The notes beneath the pieces were generated by a model. It was not told the origin of the DNA and made no database searches. It saw only the letters and a program-made list of their open reading frames with translations. Of a stretch of 64,000 nucleotides of DNA, positions 53,978-62,815 are shown piece by piece (the stretch's first letter is position 1; every line of letters begins with the position of its first letter). The position numbers and the translations under genes are program-made. This DNA comes from DATAES01 sp963721305 (GTDB taxonomy: Bacteria > Actinomycetota > Acidimicrobiia > Acidimicrobiales > JACDCH01): positions 1 to 64,000 of the forward strand of contig CAVRIR010000005.1 in NCBI GenBank assembly GCA_963721305.1. Reading direction: 5' to 3'.

Positions 53978-54448
53978 GTGGCCGGCCCCTCGACCCACAC
54001 GGTCCGCGCCGAGCCGCTGACCGCGGAAGCCTTCGCGCCGTTCGGGCAAGTGGTGCAGGAAGGCGACATGGTGATGGAGCTGCGCGGTGATGAGGTCTTC
54101 CACCTCAACGTGCTCCACTACGACCGCAAGCCGCTGCGGTGTGACCACTTGAACCGCCATCACCGCGCCACGCAGATGCTCGTTGCGCTGGCCGGAAAGC
54201 CGACGTTGCTCGTCGTCGCGCCGTCCGACCTCGACTTCAGCGATCGCGCTCATCTCGACGGCGTTCGGGCGTTCGTGTGCGACGGCACTGCCGGTGTGAA
54301 CCTGGCGCTGGGCACGTGGCACTGGGGCCCGTATCCAATGGCCGACTTCGTCGACCTGGTGAACGTGCAAGGAAAAGACTTCGAGCACGACAACGAGGTC
54401 GCCTACCTCGAGCGTGACCTCGCAACAAGTGTCGAGGTCGTGCTCTAA
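53978..54448 (+). CDS. Ureidoglycolate lyase-like protein (AllA family)
   Basis: The 156-residue protein resembles AllA, which splits ureidoglycolate into glyoxylate and urea in allantoin breakdown. It has PLTAEAFAPFGQVVQEG, HLNVLHYDRKPLRCDHLNRHHRATQMLVAL and GVNLALGTWHWGPYPMADFVDLVNVQGKDFEHDN, the last with the conserved active-site region of the family. The GTG at 53978 is the first in-frame start. No other allantoin genes are in the window, so the substrate may be different. Confidence 0.78.
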   Translation: MAGPSTHTVRAEPLTAEAFAPFGQVVQEGDMVMELRGDEVFHLNVLHYDRKPLRCDHLNRHHRATQMLVALAGKPTLLVVAPSDLDFSDRAHLDGVRAFVCDGTAGVNLALGTWHWGPYPMADFVDLVNVQGKDFEHDNEVAYLERDLATSVEVVL

Positions 54449-54486
54449 CACTCTCCTAACCCGAGCGGTTCACCGTATGGCCGATG

Positions 54487-55103
54487 AACGTGCGGCGACT
54501 TGCCACCGGAGCAGTGACCGTCCTGCTGTTGCTGCTCGCGCTGCGTGTGCGCTCGGGCGTCGTGTTCGCTCTGGTCGTGCTGATCGCGATCTTCGTGCCG
54601 ATGGAGAAGCTCTTCGCGCTCCATCCGGGCAAGACGTTGCGACCGCGATGGCGCAGCGACGCGGTGCACCACTCGATCGAAGAGATGGACTGGCTGGCCG
54701 CGAGCCGACTCCATCCGCTCGACTCGGTGTTCACGCGCGCGGTGACGATCTTGCCGCTGTACGTCCTCGGCTTCAGCCGCGCCACCTTCGGCGGCTACCT
54801 CGTGTTCACGGCGTTCGTGGCGATCTTCATCCACGCCAATGTGCGTTCCGCTTCGGACCGCTGCGCTGGATCACGGCCACACCGGAGTTCCATCACTGGC
54901 ATCACGCGCTCGAGCCGGTGAACAAGAACTTCGCGGGCCAGTTGCCTTTGCTCGACGTCGTGTTCGGCACCGCGCATCTCCCCCGCGGCTCGATGCCGGC
55001 TGCGTACGGCATCCCCGACCCGACGCCCGACGGCTACCTCGCGCAACTGGCGTGGCCGTTCGAGCCCGCCCGACCGGCGGTCGCGTTCTCCGAGGTCCAC
55101 TAG
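54487..55103 (+). CDS. Sterol desaturase/fatty acid hydroxylase-family protein, internally shortened and frameshifted
   Basis: The family uses two irons held by three His-rich boxes in a membrane protein of about 270-330 residues. Here only about 205 residues are present. The first part (VVFALVVLIAIFVPMEKLFALHPGK) is normal, but it runs from RPRWRSDA straight into VHHSIEEMDWLAASRLHPLD, so the segment with the first His box (H-R-x-x-H type) and two helices, about 80-100 residues, is missing. The last box EFHHWHHALEPVNKNF is present after a frame break near 54842 (a probable missing T). Without the first box, activity is doubtful. The missing part may be a real deletion or an assembly collapse. 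Confidence 0.7.
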
Positions 55104-55114
55104 CGTCGCCGAGC

Positions 55115-55885
55115 GTGAGCTCGGACCTGTTCTCCATCACCGGCAAGACCGCTCTCGTGACCGGCGGGTCACGAGGCATCGGTCTCATGATCGCCCGAGG
55201 CTTCGTCGAGGCCGGCGCCCGCGTGTACATCTCCTCACGGAAGGCCGACGTCTGCGAGCAGGTCGCATCCGAGCTCTCGGCGAAGGGCGAGTGCTTCGCC
55301 ATCCCCGCCGACCTCGCGACCGAAGCCGAGAACCGGCGGCTCGCCGAAGAGCTCGCGGCTCGAGAGGACAAGCTTCACATCCTTGTGAACAACGCCGGCG
55401 CGACGTGGGGCGCGCCGCTCGCCGAACACGACGAGGCGACATGGGAACGAGTCCTCGCCCTCAACGTGAAGGCGGTCTTCCACCTGACGAAGTACTGCGT
55501 GCCGTTGCTGCGGGCGGCGGGCACGGCGGACGATCCCGCGCGCGTGATCAACATCGGCTCGATCGACGGCATCCAGGTACCCGCGCTCGAGACGTACTCG
55601 TACTCGACGAGCAAGGCAGCCGTTCATCAGCTCACCCGCCATCTCGCGGCGAAGCTCGCGCCGGAGATCACCGTGAACGCGGTGGCCCCCGGACCGTTCG
55701 AGTCGAAGATGATGGCCGCGACCCTCGCTGCTTTCGGAGATTCCATCGCCGCGAGCGCACCGATGAAGCGCATCGGGCGACCGGACGACATGGCTGGTGT
55801 CGCGATCTACCTGTCCTCGCGGGCCTCGTCGTATGTCACCGGCGCGCTGATCCCGGTCGACGGCGGTATCGCCACCTGCAAGTAA
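55115..55885 (+). CDS. Short-chain dehydrogenase/reductase
   Basis: This classical SDR of 256 residues reduces or oxidises an alcohol/ketone with NAD(P). The cofactor loop is ALVTGGSRGIGLMIARGF, followed by HILVNNAGATWG, catalytic Ser in INIGSIDG, the Tyr-x-x-x-Lys pair in YSYSTSKAAVHQL, and VNAVAPGPFESKM. The C-terminus SYVTGALIPVDGGIAT is typical. The GTG at 55115 follows the desaturase-like gene by 11 bases, suggesting co-transcription. It is intact. Confidence 0.92.
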   Translation: MSSDLFSITGKTALVTGGSRGIGLMIARGFVEAGARVYISSRKADVCEQVASELSAKGECFAIPADLATEAENRRLAEELAAREDKLHILVNNAGATWGAPLAEHDEATWERVLALNVKAVFHLTKYCVPLLRAAGTADDPARVINIGSIDGIQVPALETYSYSTSKAAVHQLTRHLAAKLAPEITVNAVAPGPFESKMMAATLAAFGDSIAASAPMKRIGRPDDMAGVAIYLSSRASSYVTGALIPVDGGIATCK

Positions 55886-56012
55886 GCCCGATGTGCCCGA
55901 TCACCTCGATCGAACGGTGAGCATCTCGCGCGACCTCGGTCGCCTGCCCGGCGACCCTGCTCGACAGGGTTCTAATCAGATCACTGTTCCCGATCCCGGT
56001 CGGGTTGACTCC

Positions 56013-56030
56013 CGCCGGCAACCCGGCGGA
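56013..56030. terminator. Hairpin between convergent genes, candidate two-way terminator
   Basis: CCGCCGG, CAAC, CCGGCGG form a perfect 7-base-pair stem immediately past the stop of the minus-strand nrdJ (56036) and about 130 bases past the SDR stop. A weaker hairpin (CCCGA, 6 bases, TCGGG) lies just to the left. No T-run is seen, as often in high-GC actinobacteria. Confidence 0.5.
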
Positions 56031-56035
56031 TCGGC

Positions 56036-58870
56036 TCAGCTACAGCCGCTGGTGCTGCCGCAACTCGGGCAGGCGTGGCAGGAGCCGGCTCGTTGCATCT
56101 GGACGCCGCATTGCATGCAGTACGGCGCGTCGGCGTGGGAGACGGGCGCGGGGCTGGGAGCGGCCACCGGTGCCGCGGGGGGCACGGCACCGGTGCGTTG
56201 CTGCTCCTCGGCTAGGTCGAGCAACGTGAGAGCGGACTCGATCGACGGCGGATCGGATGGGATGTCGTGGCCCTGCACTGTCTCGATCACGGTCTCTTCG
56301 ACGCCGGGCAGCGTCGGCTGCGTGCGCTCGTCGACCGACAGGATGTTGAGCTCGGCCCGCTCTTCCTTCGAGAGGTAGTCGATCGCGAGACGGCGGAAGA
56401 TGTAATCGACGAGGCTCGAAGCGAACCTGATGTCGGGATCGTCGGTCATGCCGGCCGGCTCGAATCGATAGTTCGCCAGCGTCTCGATGTAGGCCCGCAA
56501 CGGCACGCCGTACTGAAGGCCGTAGCTCACGGAGATGGCGAACGCGTCCATGATGCCGGCGAGGGTCGAGCCCATCTTGGAGATGCGGATGAAGATCTCG
56601 CCCGGGCGACCGTCGGCGTACTCGCCCACGGTGACGAAACCCTTGCAGTCAGCGACACGGAACTCGAAGGTGCGTGACGTGCGGTTGCGCGGGAGCTTCT
56701 CGCGCACTGGCTCTTTCACGGTGATGACCTTCTCGATGACGCGCTCGACCACCGCGGTCGCGCTGACCGGTACAGCCGCGCTGTCGCCCTTGCCGGTCGA
56801 CAGCGGCTGCGCCACCTTGCAGTTGTCGCGATAGATGGCAACCGCCTTCAGGCCGAGCTGCCAGGCGTCGATGTGCAGCTGCTCGACGTCTTCGACGGTG
56901 ACGTCTTCAGGCATGTTGACCGTCTTGGAGATGGCGCCGCTGATGAAGGGCTGCACTGCGCCCATCATGCGGACGTGCCCGGAGTAATGGATCGGGTTGT
57001 CACCCATCGAGCACGCGAAGACCGCGAGGTGGTCGGCCGTGATGTGCGGCGCGCCGATGACGGAATGGTTCTCGTCGATGTGGCCGACGATCTCCGCGAT
57101 CTGACTGTCGTCGTAGCCGAGTCGTCGCAGCGCACGCGGGACCGTCTGGTTGACGAAGGACATCGTGCCGCCGCCGACGAGCTTCTTGAGCTTGACCAGA
57201 CCGAGGTCGGGCTCGATACCGGTCGTGTCGCAATCCATGAGCAAGCCGATCGTGCCCGTGGGCGCCAGGACCGAAGCTTGCGAGTTGCGCACACCGTAGG
57301 TGTCGCCGAGCTCGCACGCCGTGTCCCAGCTCGCTTGCGCGGCACTCAGCAGATCGGCGGGAACGAGCTCTTCGTCGATGTTGGCGGCCTCTTGGCGGTG
57401 CATGTCGAGCACGTGCAACATCGGCTCGCGATTGTCGGAGAAGCCGGCGAACGGGCCCATGCGCGCCGCGGTGCGGGCCGACACCTCGTAGGCGTGACCT
57501 GTCATCAGCGCGGTGATCGCGGCCGCCCACGCCCGACCGGCATCCGAGTCGTACGCATGGCCGAGCGCCATGAGCAGCGCCCCGAGGTTCGCGTAGCCGA
57601 GACCGAGCTGGCGGAACCGGCGGCTGGACTCTCCGATCGCCTCGGTGGGGTAGTCGGCGTTGCCGACGAGGATCTCCTGCGCGGTGAACACGACTTCGAC
57701 CGCGGCCTTGAATCCCTCGACGTCGAACTCGTCGTTGTCGTCGAGGAACTTCAACAGGTTGATGCTGGCGAGATTGCAGGCCGAGTCGTCGAGGTGCATG
57801 TACTCGGAGCACGGGTTGGACGCGTTGATGCGGCCGGTGTTGGACGCGGTGTGCCACCGGTTGATGCTGGTGTCGAACTGCATGCCCGGATCGGCGCACT
57901 CCCACGATGCCGTGGAGATCTGACGCATGAGATCGCGCGCCTTGATGCTCCTGATGACCTCACCGTTGGTGACCGCACGGAGCTGCCAGTCGGCGTCGTC
58001 GAGCACCGCCTGCATGAACTCATCGGTGACGCGCACCGAGTTGTTGGCGTTCTGGTACTGCGTCGAATGGCTGTCGGCGCCGTCGAGGTCCATGTCGAAC
58101 CCCGCGTCGCGCAGCACGCGCGCCTTGCGCTCTTCTTTGGCCTTGCACCAGATGAACTCTTCGACGTCAGGATGGTCGACGTCGAGGATCACCATCTTGG
58201 CGGCGCGTCGCGTCTTGCCGCCGGACTTGATCGTTCCGGCGGACGCGTCCGCGCCGCGCATGAAGCTCACCGGGCCGGACGCGGTGCCGCCGCCCTTCAG
58301 CAGCTCGTGCGACGACCGGATCTTGGACAGGTTGATGCCCGCGCCGGACCCGCCCTTGAAGATCGTGCCTTCCTCGACGTACCAGTTGAGGATCGAGTCC
58401 ATCGTGTCGTCGACGGAGAGGATGAAACAGGCCGACGCCTGCTGCGGAACACCGGCGACGCCGATGTTGAACCACACCGGGCTGTTGAACGCCGCCTTCT
58501 GCGTGACGACCAGGTGCTTGAGCTCGGCGTTGAACGCGGCGGTCTCGTGGTCGTCGACGAAGTAGCCGCCCTGCACCCCCCAATCGGTGATGGTGTCGAC
58601 CACCCGGTCGGCGACCTGCTTGAGCGACCACTCACGCTCGGGCGTGCCGAGCGTCCCGCGGAAGTACTTCTGGGCGAGGATGTTCGTGGCGTTCAGCGAC
58701 CAGTTCGCCGGCACCTCGACGCCCGTCTGCTCGAAGGCCACGGAGCCGTCGCGGAAGTTGGTGATGCGGGCGTCGCGACGTTCCCATCGGACGTCGTCGT
58801 AAGGATCGCTGTCCTCGGCCGTGAAATGCCGCCGCAGGCCGATCCCTGCTCGCTCCGAAGCCAATGCCAT
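56036..58870 (-). CDS. nrdJ: Adenosylcobalamin-dependent (class II) ribonucleoside-diphosphate reductase
   Basis: The enzyme makes deoxyribonucleotides with vitamin B12 as radical source. The 944-residue protein has FNSPVWFNIGVAGVPQQASACFILSVDDTMDSI with the first redox Cys, KGGSGAGINLSKIRSS, the active site NPCSEYMHLDDSACNLASINL with the Asn-Cys-Glu set, and ASVLAPTGTIGLLMDCDTTGIEPD. The C-terminus carries a Cys-rich tail (YCMQCGVQMQRAGSCHACPSCG) that is common in class II enzymes. The ATG at 58870 is preceded by GGAGCG. Two repeats 85-137 bases upstream match candidate NrdR boxes, and nrdR lies 3.5 kb away. No B12-riboswitch box is visible upstream. Confidence 0.96.
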   Translation of the reverse strand: MALASERAGIGLRRHFTAEDSDPYDDVRWERRDARITNFRDGSVAFEQTGVEVPANWSLNATNILAQKYFRGTLGTPEREWSLKQVADRVVDTITDWGVQGGYFVDDHETAAFNAELKHLVVTQKAAFNSPVWFNIGVAGVPQQASACFILSVDDTMDSILNWYVEEGTIFKGGSGAGINLSKIRSSHELLKGGGTASGPVSFMRGADASAGTIKSGGKTRRAAKMVILDVDHPDVEEFIWCKAKEERKARVLRDAGFDMDLDGADSHSTQYQNANNSVRVTDEFMQAVLDDADWQLRAVTNGEVIRSIKARDLMRQISTASWECADPGMQFDTSINRWHTASNTGRINASNPCSEYMHLDDSACNLASINLLKFLDDNDEFDVEGFKAAVEVVFTAQEILVGNADYPTEAIGESSRRFRQLGLGYANLGALLMALGHAYDSDAGRAWAAAITALMTGHAYEVSARTAARMGPFAGFSDNREPMLHVLDMHRQEAANIDEELVPADLLSAAQASWDTACELGDTYGVRNSQASVLAPTGTIGLLMDCDTTGIEPDLGLVKLKKLVGGGTMSFVNQTVPRALRRLGYDDSQIAEIVGHIDENHSVIGAPHITADHLAVFACSMGDNPIHYSGHVRMMGAVQPFISGAISKTVNMPEDVTVEDVEQLHIDAWQLGLKAVAIYRDNCKVAQPLSTGKGDSAAVPVSATAVVERVIEKVITVKEPVREKLPRNRTSRTFEFRVADCKGFVTVGEYADGRPGEIFIRISKMGSTLAGIMDAFAISVSYGLQYGVPLRAYIETLANYRFEPAGMTDDPDIRFASSLVDYIFRRLAIDYLSKEERAELNILSVDERTQPTLPGVEETVIETVQGHDIPSDPPSIESALTLLDLAEEQQRTGAVPPAAPVAAPSPAPVSHADAPYCMQCGVQMQRAGSCHACPSCGSTSGCS

Positions 58871-58950
58871 GGTCGCTCCCTCGATGACGCGTGGATGAAT
58901 TGCAACAGCGCCTCGCGGCTTTTTGTGCCCCCGAAACCGCTCGGCCCGCC

Positions 58951-59007
58951 CACAACATCTGGTGGTCCGTGGTGGCCCCCGACCGGCGACGACCACAACA
59001 TGTGCCA
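58951..59007 (-). promoter_or_regulatory. Two candidate NrdR boxes before nrdJ
   Basis: The 400-base gap 58871-59270 contains two copies of CCACAACAT(C/G)TG, at 58950-58961 and 58993-59004, starting 43 bases apart, about four helix turns. Paired boxes spaced by whole turns upstream of ribonucleotide reductase genes are the known NrdR layout. The rest of the gap shows no gene or clear RNA element. Assignment rests on the match of layout and on nrdR being in this genome. Confidence 0.5.
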
Positions 59008-59270
59008 AATGACGTGGATGAGATTACAGCACTGTCGTTTCACCCGTGTCAACGGTGGGGCCAGCGCGAAGGTGCAGGTCAGAGGCCGTTCGCGAAGGTT
59101 TGCATCCCTACGCTTCCTGCTTCGGCCTCAAGGCGTCGTCCACCCATCACCCCGGCCACCATCCGCACCACTCGCGCTGCTCAATGCCCCCGTTGACGGG
59201 TGCACGCTATGCAAAGAGGGCTGTGGACGAACAGAGGAACAACGGTGTGAATTCCAGGTGGAAAAAGGGG

Positions 59271-61583
59271 TCAGGCGTCCACAGCAACGACCGCTGACGC
59301 CGCCACCGCGACCGGCGCAACGGACACCGGGATGCCGTTGAGGACCGCGTTGCCCGACAACGGATCGAACAGCGTGTCGTCGGCCAGCAGGTTGCTGTTC
59401 ACACCCGCTCCGATCGTCGAGGCGATGCTCAACTGGACCCCGTCGACGTCATGGCCCCAGCCGTGGGGGATGCTGACCACGCCCGGCATGATCCCGTCGG
59501 TTATCTCGACCGGAGCCACCACCGCGCCGGTCCGTGAGCGAACCTCGGCCGGGTCGCCGTCGGCGAGCCCGAGGCGGGCGGCGTCGTCCGGATGGATGTG
59601 GAGCGTGCACCTGGGCTTGCCCTTCACCAGCACCTCGAGGTTGTGCATCCACGAGTTGTTCGAGCGGAGCTGCCGGCGGCCGACGAGCACGAGCCCGCGG
59701 GAGTCGTCTCCATCGCCGGCCCGATCGCTCAACGCGGCCCGAAGACGGGCGACGTCGTCGACCAGTGGCTCGGGCGCCAGCTCGATGGTGCCCGACGGCG
59801 TGCGCAGCGCATCGGGCAACCGGGGCTCGAGCGGCCCGAGGTCGATGCCGTGCGGTTGCGCGATGAGCGCATCGAGCGAGAGGCCGTCGCTCGCGTCGTC
59901 GAACCCGTCGCCGTAGGGACCGGTGCGCAGCATGAAGTCGATCAACCGCTCCGGTCCTCGCTTCGGCTCGAGCGCGGCGAGGATCTCGTCGGGGTCGCGC
60001 TGATGGATCGGTGAGGTCTCGTCCCCCACCGCGTTCTGCACGAGCCCGCTGATCGCCATGTCGTCGACGATCGACGCATCGGCGGCTGCACCCATGCCCT
60101 GGAAGATCAGCGCGAGCTTGGCGAGGATCTCCCACTCTTGTGGCTCGTCACTCGCGATGACCGGCGGCGAGTAGTTGGCGACGTTGCGGATCGCGAGTTG
60201 GAGGAGCGCCACGTCATAGTGCGACTTCTCGAGCGGATCAGGCCCGGGCAGGATCACGTCGGCGTGTCGCGTCGTCTCGTTGAGGTAGATGTCGACCGAC
60301 ACCATGAAGTCGAGCGACGCCAGCGCGGCATCGAGGCGACCGCCGCCGTTCGGCGTCGACACGACGGGATTGCCGGCCACCGTGACCAGGGCACGGATCT
60401 GCCCTTCGCCTTCGGTCTCGATCTCCTCGGCCATCGCGACCACAGGTAGCTCGCCCATCGTCTCCGGCAGCCCACGCACGCGGCTCGATCGGCGACCGAT
60501 CTTGAGACCGCGACCGACACCCGCCTTGCCGCGAAGGTTGCCGGATCCTGTGGCCGGCGTGGTGAACATGGCGCCGCCCGGTCGGTCGAGGTTGCCGGTG
60601 CAGACGTTCAGGACGTCGACGAGCCAGCTCGCAAGGGTGCCGAACTCCTGCGTCGTGGTGCCCATGCGGCCGTACACGCAGGCCGTCCGGGCCGCCGCGA
60701 GCTCGCGGGCGAGGCGGCGGATGTCGGCGGCGGCGACTCCGGTGACCGGAGCGACGGCGTCCGGCGTGAAGTCGCCGACGAGGCGCTCGACCTCGTCGAG
60801 ACCGCTCACGAACTCGCCCACCGTGCCCAGGTCGACGAGGCCGTCTTCGAACAGGACGTGCGCGATCGCCATCAACAGGAACGCGTCGGTGCCGGGACGG
60901 ATGAAGACGTGCTCGTCGGCGGCCTCCGCGGTGCGACTCCGTCTCGGATCGACGACGACCAGGCGGCCGCCGCGGGCGCGTAGCGCTTCGATGCGACCGG
61001 GCCAGTCGGGCGCGGTCGCGAGGCTTCCGTTCGACGCGTACGGGTTGGCGCCGAGCATCAAGACGTAGTCGGTGCGATCGATGTCGGGAATCGGAATCGT
61101 GAGCGGCAGCCCGAACATCAAGCCCGCGCTCAGCTCCTTCGGCCGCTGGTCCACGGTGCTGGCGGAGAACATGTTGGCGGAGCCGAGCGCCTTCACGGCG
61201 AAGCGCCCGTACAAGATCGCGCCGAGGCTGTGCGCACTGGGATTGCCGAGATAGATGGCGACGGCGTCGCGACCGTGCGCTTCGAGGATCGGCATCAGCC
61301 GGCGCTCGATCTCTTCGAACGCTTCGTCCCACGAGACCTCGACGAACCGTCCGTCACGCTTCACGAGGGGCGTTCGGATGCGGTCGGGGTCCTCGTGCAG
61401 CTGCTTCAGCGTCGAGCCCTTCGGGCAGATGTACCCGTGGCTGAAGACGTCGTCGCGGTCGCCTCTGATCCGCACCACCTCGTCGCCCCGGAGGGTGATC
61501 TCGAGCCCACAGCCGGCCTCACAGAGAGGACAGGTGCGGAACGTCGTACGGAGCTCGCCGTTCGATCCGCTCATGGGTGCCAT
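59271..61583 (-). CDS. Molybdopterin-dependent oxidoreductase (formate dehydrogenase-like family)
   Basis: The 770-residue protein belongs to the Mo-bisPGD (DMSO reductase) family. The N-terminus holds a 4Fe-4S cluster site, CPLCEAGCGLEI then GYICPKG. Further motifs are VSWDEAFEEIERRL, IYLGNPSAHSLGAILYGRFAVKALGS, YVLMLGANPYASNGS, VVVDPRRSRTAEAADEHVFIRPGTDAFLLMAIAHVL and, in the C-terminal domain, NNSWMHNLEVLVKG and IPHGWGHD. The region where Fdh carries Sec or Cys reads DQRPKELSAGLMFG without either. The start is ATG 61583 or, more simply, ATG 61574. No partner FdhC/FdhD or electron-transfer gene is adjacent. The substrate is unknown. Confidence 0.85.
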   Translation of the reverse strand: MAPMSGSNGELRTTFRTCPLCEAGCGLEITLRGDEVVRIRGDRDDVFSHGYICPKGSTLKQLHEDPDRIRTPLVKRDGRFVEVSWDEAFEEIERRLMPILEAHGRDAVAIYLGNPSAHSLGAILYGRFAVKALGSANMFSASTVDQRPKELSAGLMFGLPLTIPIPDIDRTDYVLMLGANPYASNGSLATAPDWPGRIEALRARGGRLVVVDPRRSRTAEAADEHVFIRPGTDAFLLMAIAHVLFEDGLVDLGTVGEFVSGLDEVERLVGDFTPDAVAPVTGVAAADIRRLARELAAARTACVYGRMGTTTQEFGTLASWLVDVLNVCTGNLDRPGGAMFTTPATGSGNLRGKAGVGRGLKIGRRSSRVRGLPETMGELPVVAMAEEIETEGEGQIRALVTVAGNPVVSTPNGGGRLDAALASLDFMVSVDIYLNETTRHADVILPGPDPLEKSHYDVALLQLAIRNVANYSPPVIASDEPQEWEILAKLALIFQGMGAAADASIVDDMAISGLVQNAVGDETSPIHQRDPDEILAALEPKRGPERLIDFMLRTGPYGDGFDDASDGLSLDALIAQPHGIDLGPLEPRLPDALRTPSGTIELAPEPLVDDVARLRAALSDRAGDGDDSRGLVLVGRRQLRSNNSWMHNLEVLVKGKPRCTLHIHPDDAARLGLADGDPAEVRSRTGAVVAPVEITDGIMPGVVSIPHGWGHDVDGVQLSIASTIGAGVNSNLLADDTLFDPLSGNAVLNGIPVSVAPVAVAASAVVAVDA

Positions 61584-62354
61584 GCTGCCACCGATGCGTG
61601 AGCTCTACCCGGTTGCTGTCGAGGACGTCGATCCGTTCGAGCGCTACCGATCGGACGAGCGAGCAAGGGCTGCCGGTGATCGCCCGTGGGTGCTGGTCAA
61701 CATGATCGCGACGGTGGACGGCGCCACGTCGGTCGAGGGTCGCTCAGGTGGGCTCGGCGGACCGGCCGACAAGGTCGTCTTCGGCGCCATCCGTGCCGTC
61801 GCCGACGCCATCCTCGTGGGGGCCGGAACCGTGCGCGCCGAGCAGTACGGCCCGCCACGCGCGCCTGTTGGGCGGGATCGACCCCCACGTCTCGCGATCG
61901 TCACGCGCTCGCTCGACATCGATCCGTCGTCACGCGTGTTCACCGAGACGGACAGCGGTTCTCGCCCGCTCATCGTGACCGCAGCGCGAAGCGACGCCTC
62001 GCGCCGTGCCGCGCTGGCAGAGGTGGCGGAGATCGTGATCGCCGGCGACGACGGACGTGGACCTGCTGGCGGCGATCGTGGCACTCGGCGAACGGGGCGC
62101 GGCGTGTCGTGTTGTGCGAGGGCGGCCCCTCGTTGAACGGGCATCTCGTGAAGGCGGACCTGGTCGACGAGCTGTGCCTCACGCTCGCTCCCCTTGTCGC
62201 AGGTGGCGATTCGCCTCGGCTCGCCCACGGCGACGGCATGCCCGTGATCCACCCGCTGGTGCTCGATCGCATCGTCGAAGGCGACGATCTGCTGTTCCTG
62301 CGGTATGTGCGCCGAGACGCGGTCAGTGCCGCTTCGGCGCCGTCGACTTCGTGA
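61582..62354 (+). CDS. RibD C-terminal-like reductase (dihydrofolate reductase fold), frameshifted
   Basis: This protein of about 257 codons resembles the reductase half of RibD and related pyrimidine reductases. It shows RPWVLVNMIATVDGATSVEGRSGGLGGPADKVVFGAIRAVADAILVGAGTVRAEQYGP, a complete family block with the Ser-Gly-rich NADPH region, then RLAIVTRSLDID and IVIAGDD. Near 62056 an extra G breaks the frame; a second change near 62105 restores it, and GGPSLNGHLVKADLVDELCLTLAPLVAGGD follows. The ATG at 61582 overlaps the start codon of the divergent molybdoenzyme gene; the ATG at 61594 is a likelier start. It overlaps nrdR convergently by 32 bases. Confidence 0.82.
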
Positions 62355-62787
62355 GCAACGTGAGCTCACGCTCGAAGTCGGCAGCCTCGTCGAAGCCCTT
62401 GTAGACGCTCGCGAAGCGGACGTAGGCGACGTGGTCGACATCGCGCAGGCCGTCGAGCACGAGAAGGCCGATGCGTTCGGTCGAGACCTCGCCCGTACCC
62501 ACCAGCTGCTCTTCGACGGTTGACGCGATCGTCTCGAGCTCGTCATCGGGCAACGGCCGGGACTTGGCCGCGGCGCGCAGACCGACGACGATCTTCATGC
62601 GATCGAACGACTCGCGCTGCCCGGACCGCTTCACGACGACCAGCGGCAGCTCCTCGAGCCGCTCGTAGGTCGTGAAGCGCCGTCCGCAGGCCAGGCACTC
62701 GCGACGGCGGCGGATCGTTGCACCGTCGTCGGAGGCCCGTGAGTCGACCACCTTGTCATCGACACTCGAGCAGCCCGGACAGCGCAC
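62323..62787 (-). CDS. nrdR: Transcriptional repressor NrdR
   Basis: NrdR senses ATP/dATP and represses ribonucleotide reductase genes. The 154-residue protein has the zinc ribbon RCPGCSSVDDKVVDSR, RRRRECLACGRRFTTYERLEEL with all four Cys, and the ATP-cone domain VVVKRSGQRESFDRMKIVVGLRAAAKSRPL and the DVDHVAYVRFASVYKGF C-terminal motif. The start is GTG at 62787. It lies 29 bases after the LysM gene, in the same direction, as in mycobacteria where the LysM gene, nrdR and lexA are neighbours. Its probable target nrdJ is at 56-59 kb. Confidence 0.97.
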   Translation of the reverse strand: MRCPGCSSVDDKVVDSRASDDGATIRRRRECLACGRRFTTYERLEELPLVVVKRSGQRESFDRMKIVVGLRAAAKSRPLPDDELETIASTVEEQLVGTGEVSTERIGLLVLDGLRDVDHVAYVRFASVYKGFDEAADFERELTLLTKSTAPKRH

Positions 62788-62815
62788 TGCGACCGAGGCT
62801 ACTGCGGGTGCCACG

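Noticed and set aside
55946..56021. A 76-base stretch between the SDR and nrdJ genes that looks tRNA-like: TGCC(C)GGC at one end, GCCGGCA at the other, and a GGGTTGACTCCC segment like a T-arm.
   Set aside because: The middle gives no proper anticodon stem and seven-base loop and no D-arm, and the T-loop is one base short. The strong hairpin at 56013-56030 explains the right end better. A tRNA scan on corrected sequence would settle it.
58871..59270. Cobalamin riboswitch before nrdJ.
   Set aside because: No GCCACTG-type B12 box or its expected surroundings can be seen on the minus strand of this gap.
59230..61583. Selenocysteine insertion in the molybdoenzyme.
   Set aside because: No in-frame TGA occurs in the conserved part and the whole frame is open, so it is not a selenoprotein.
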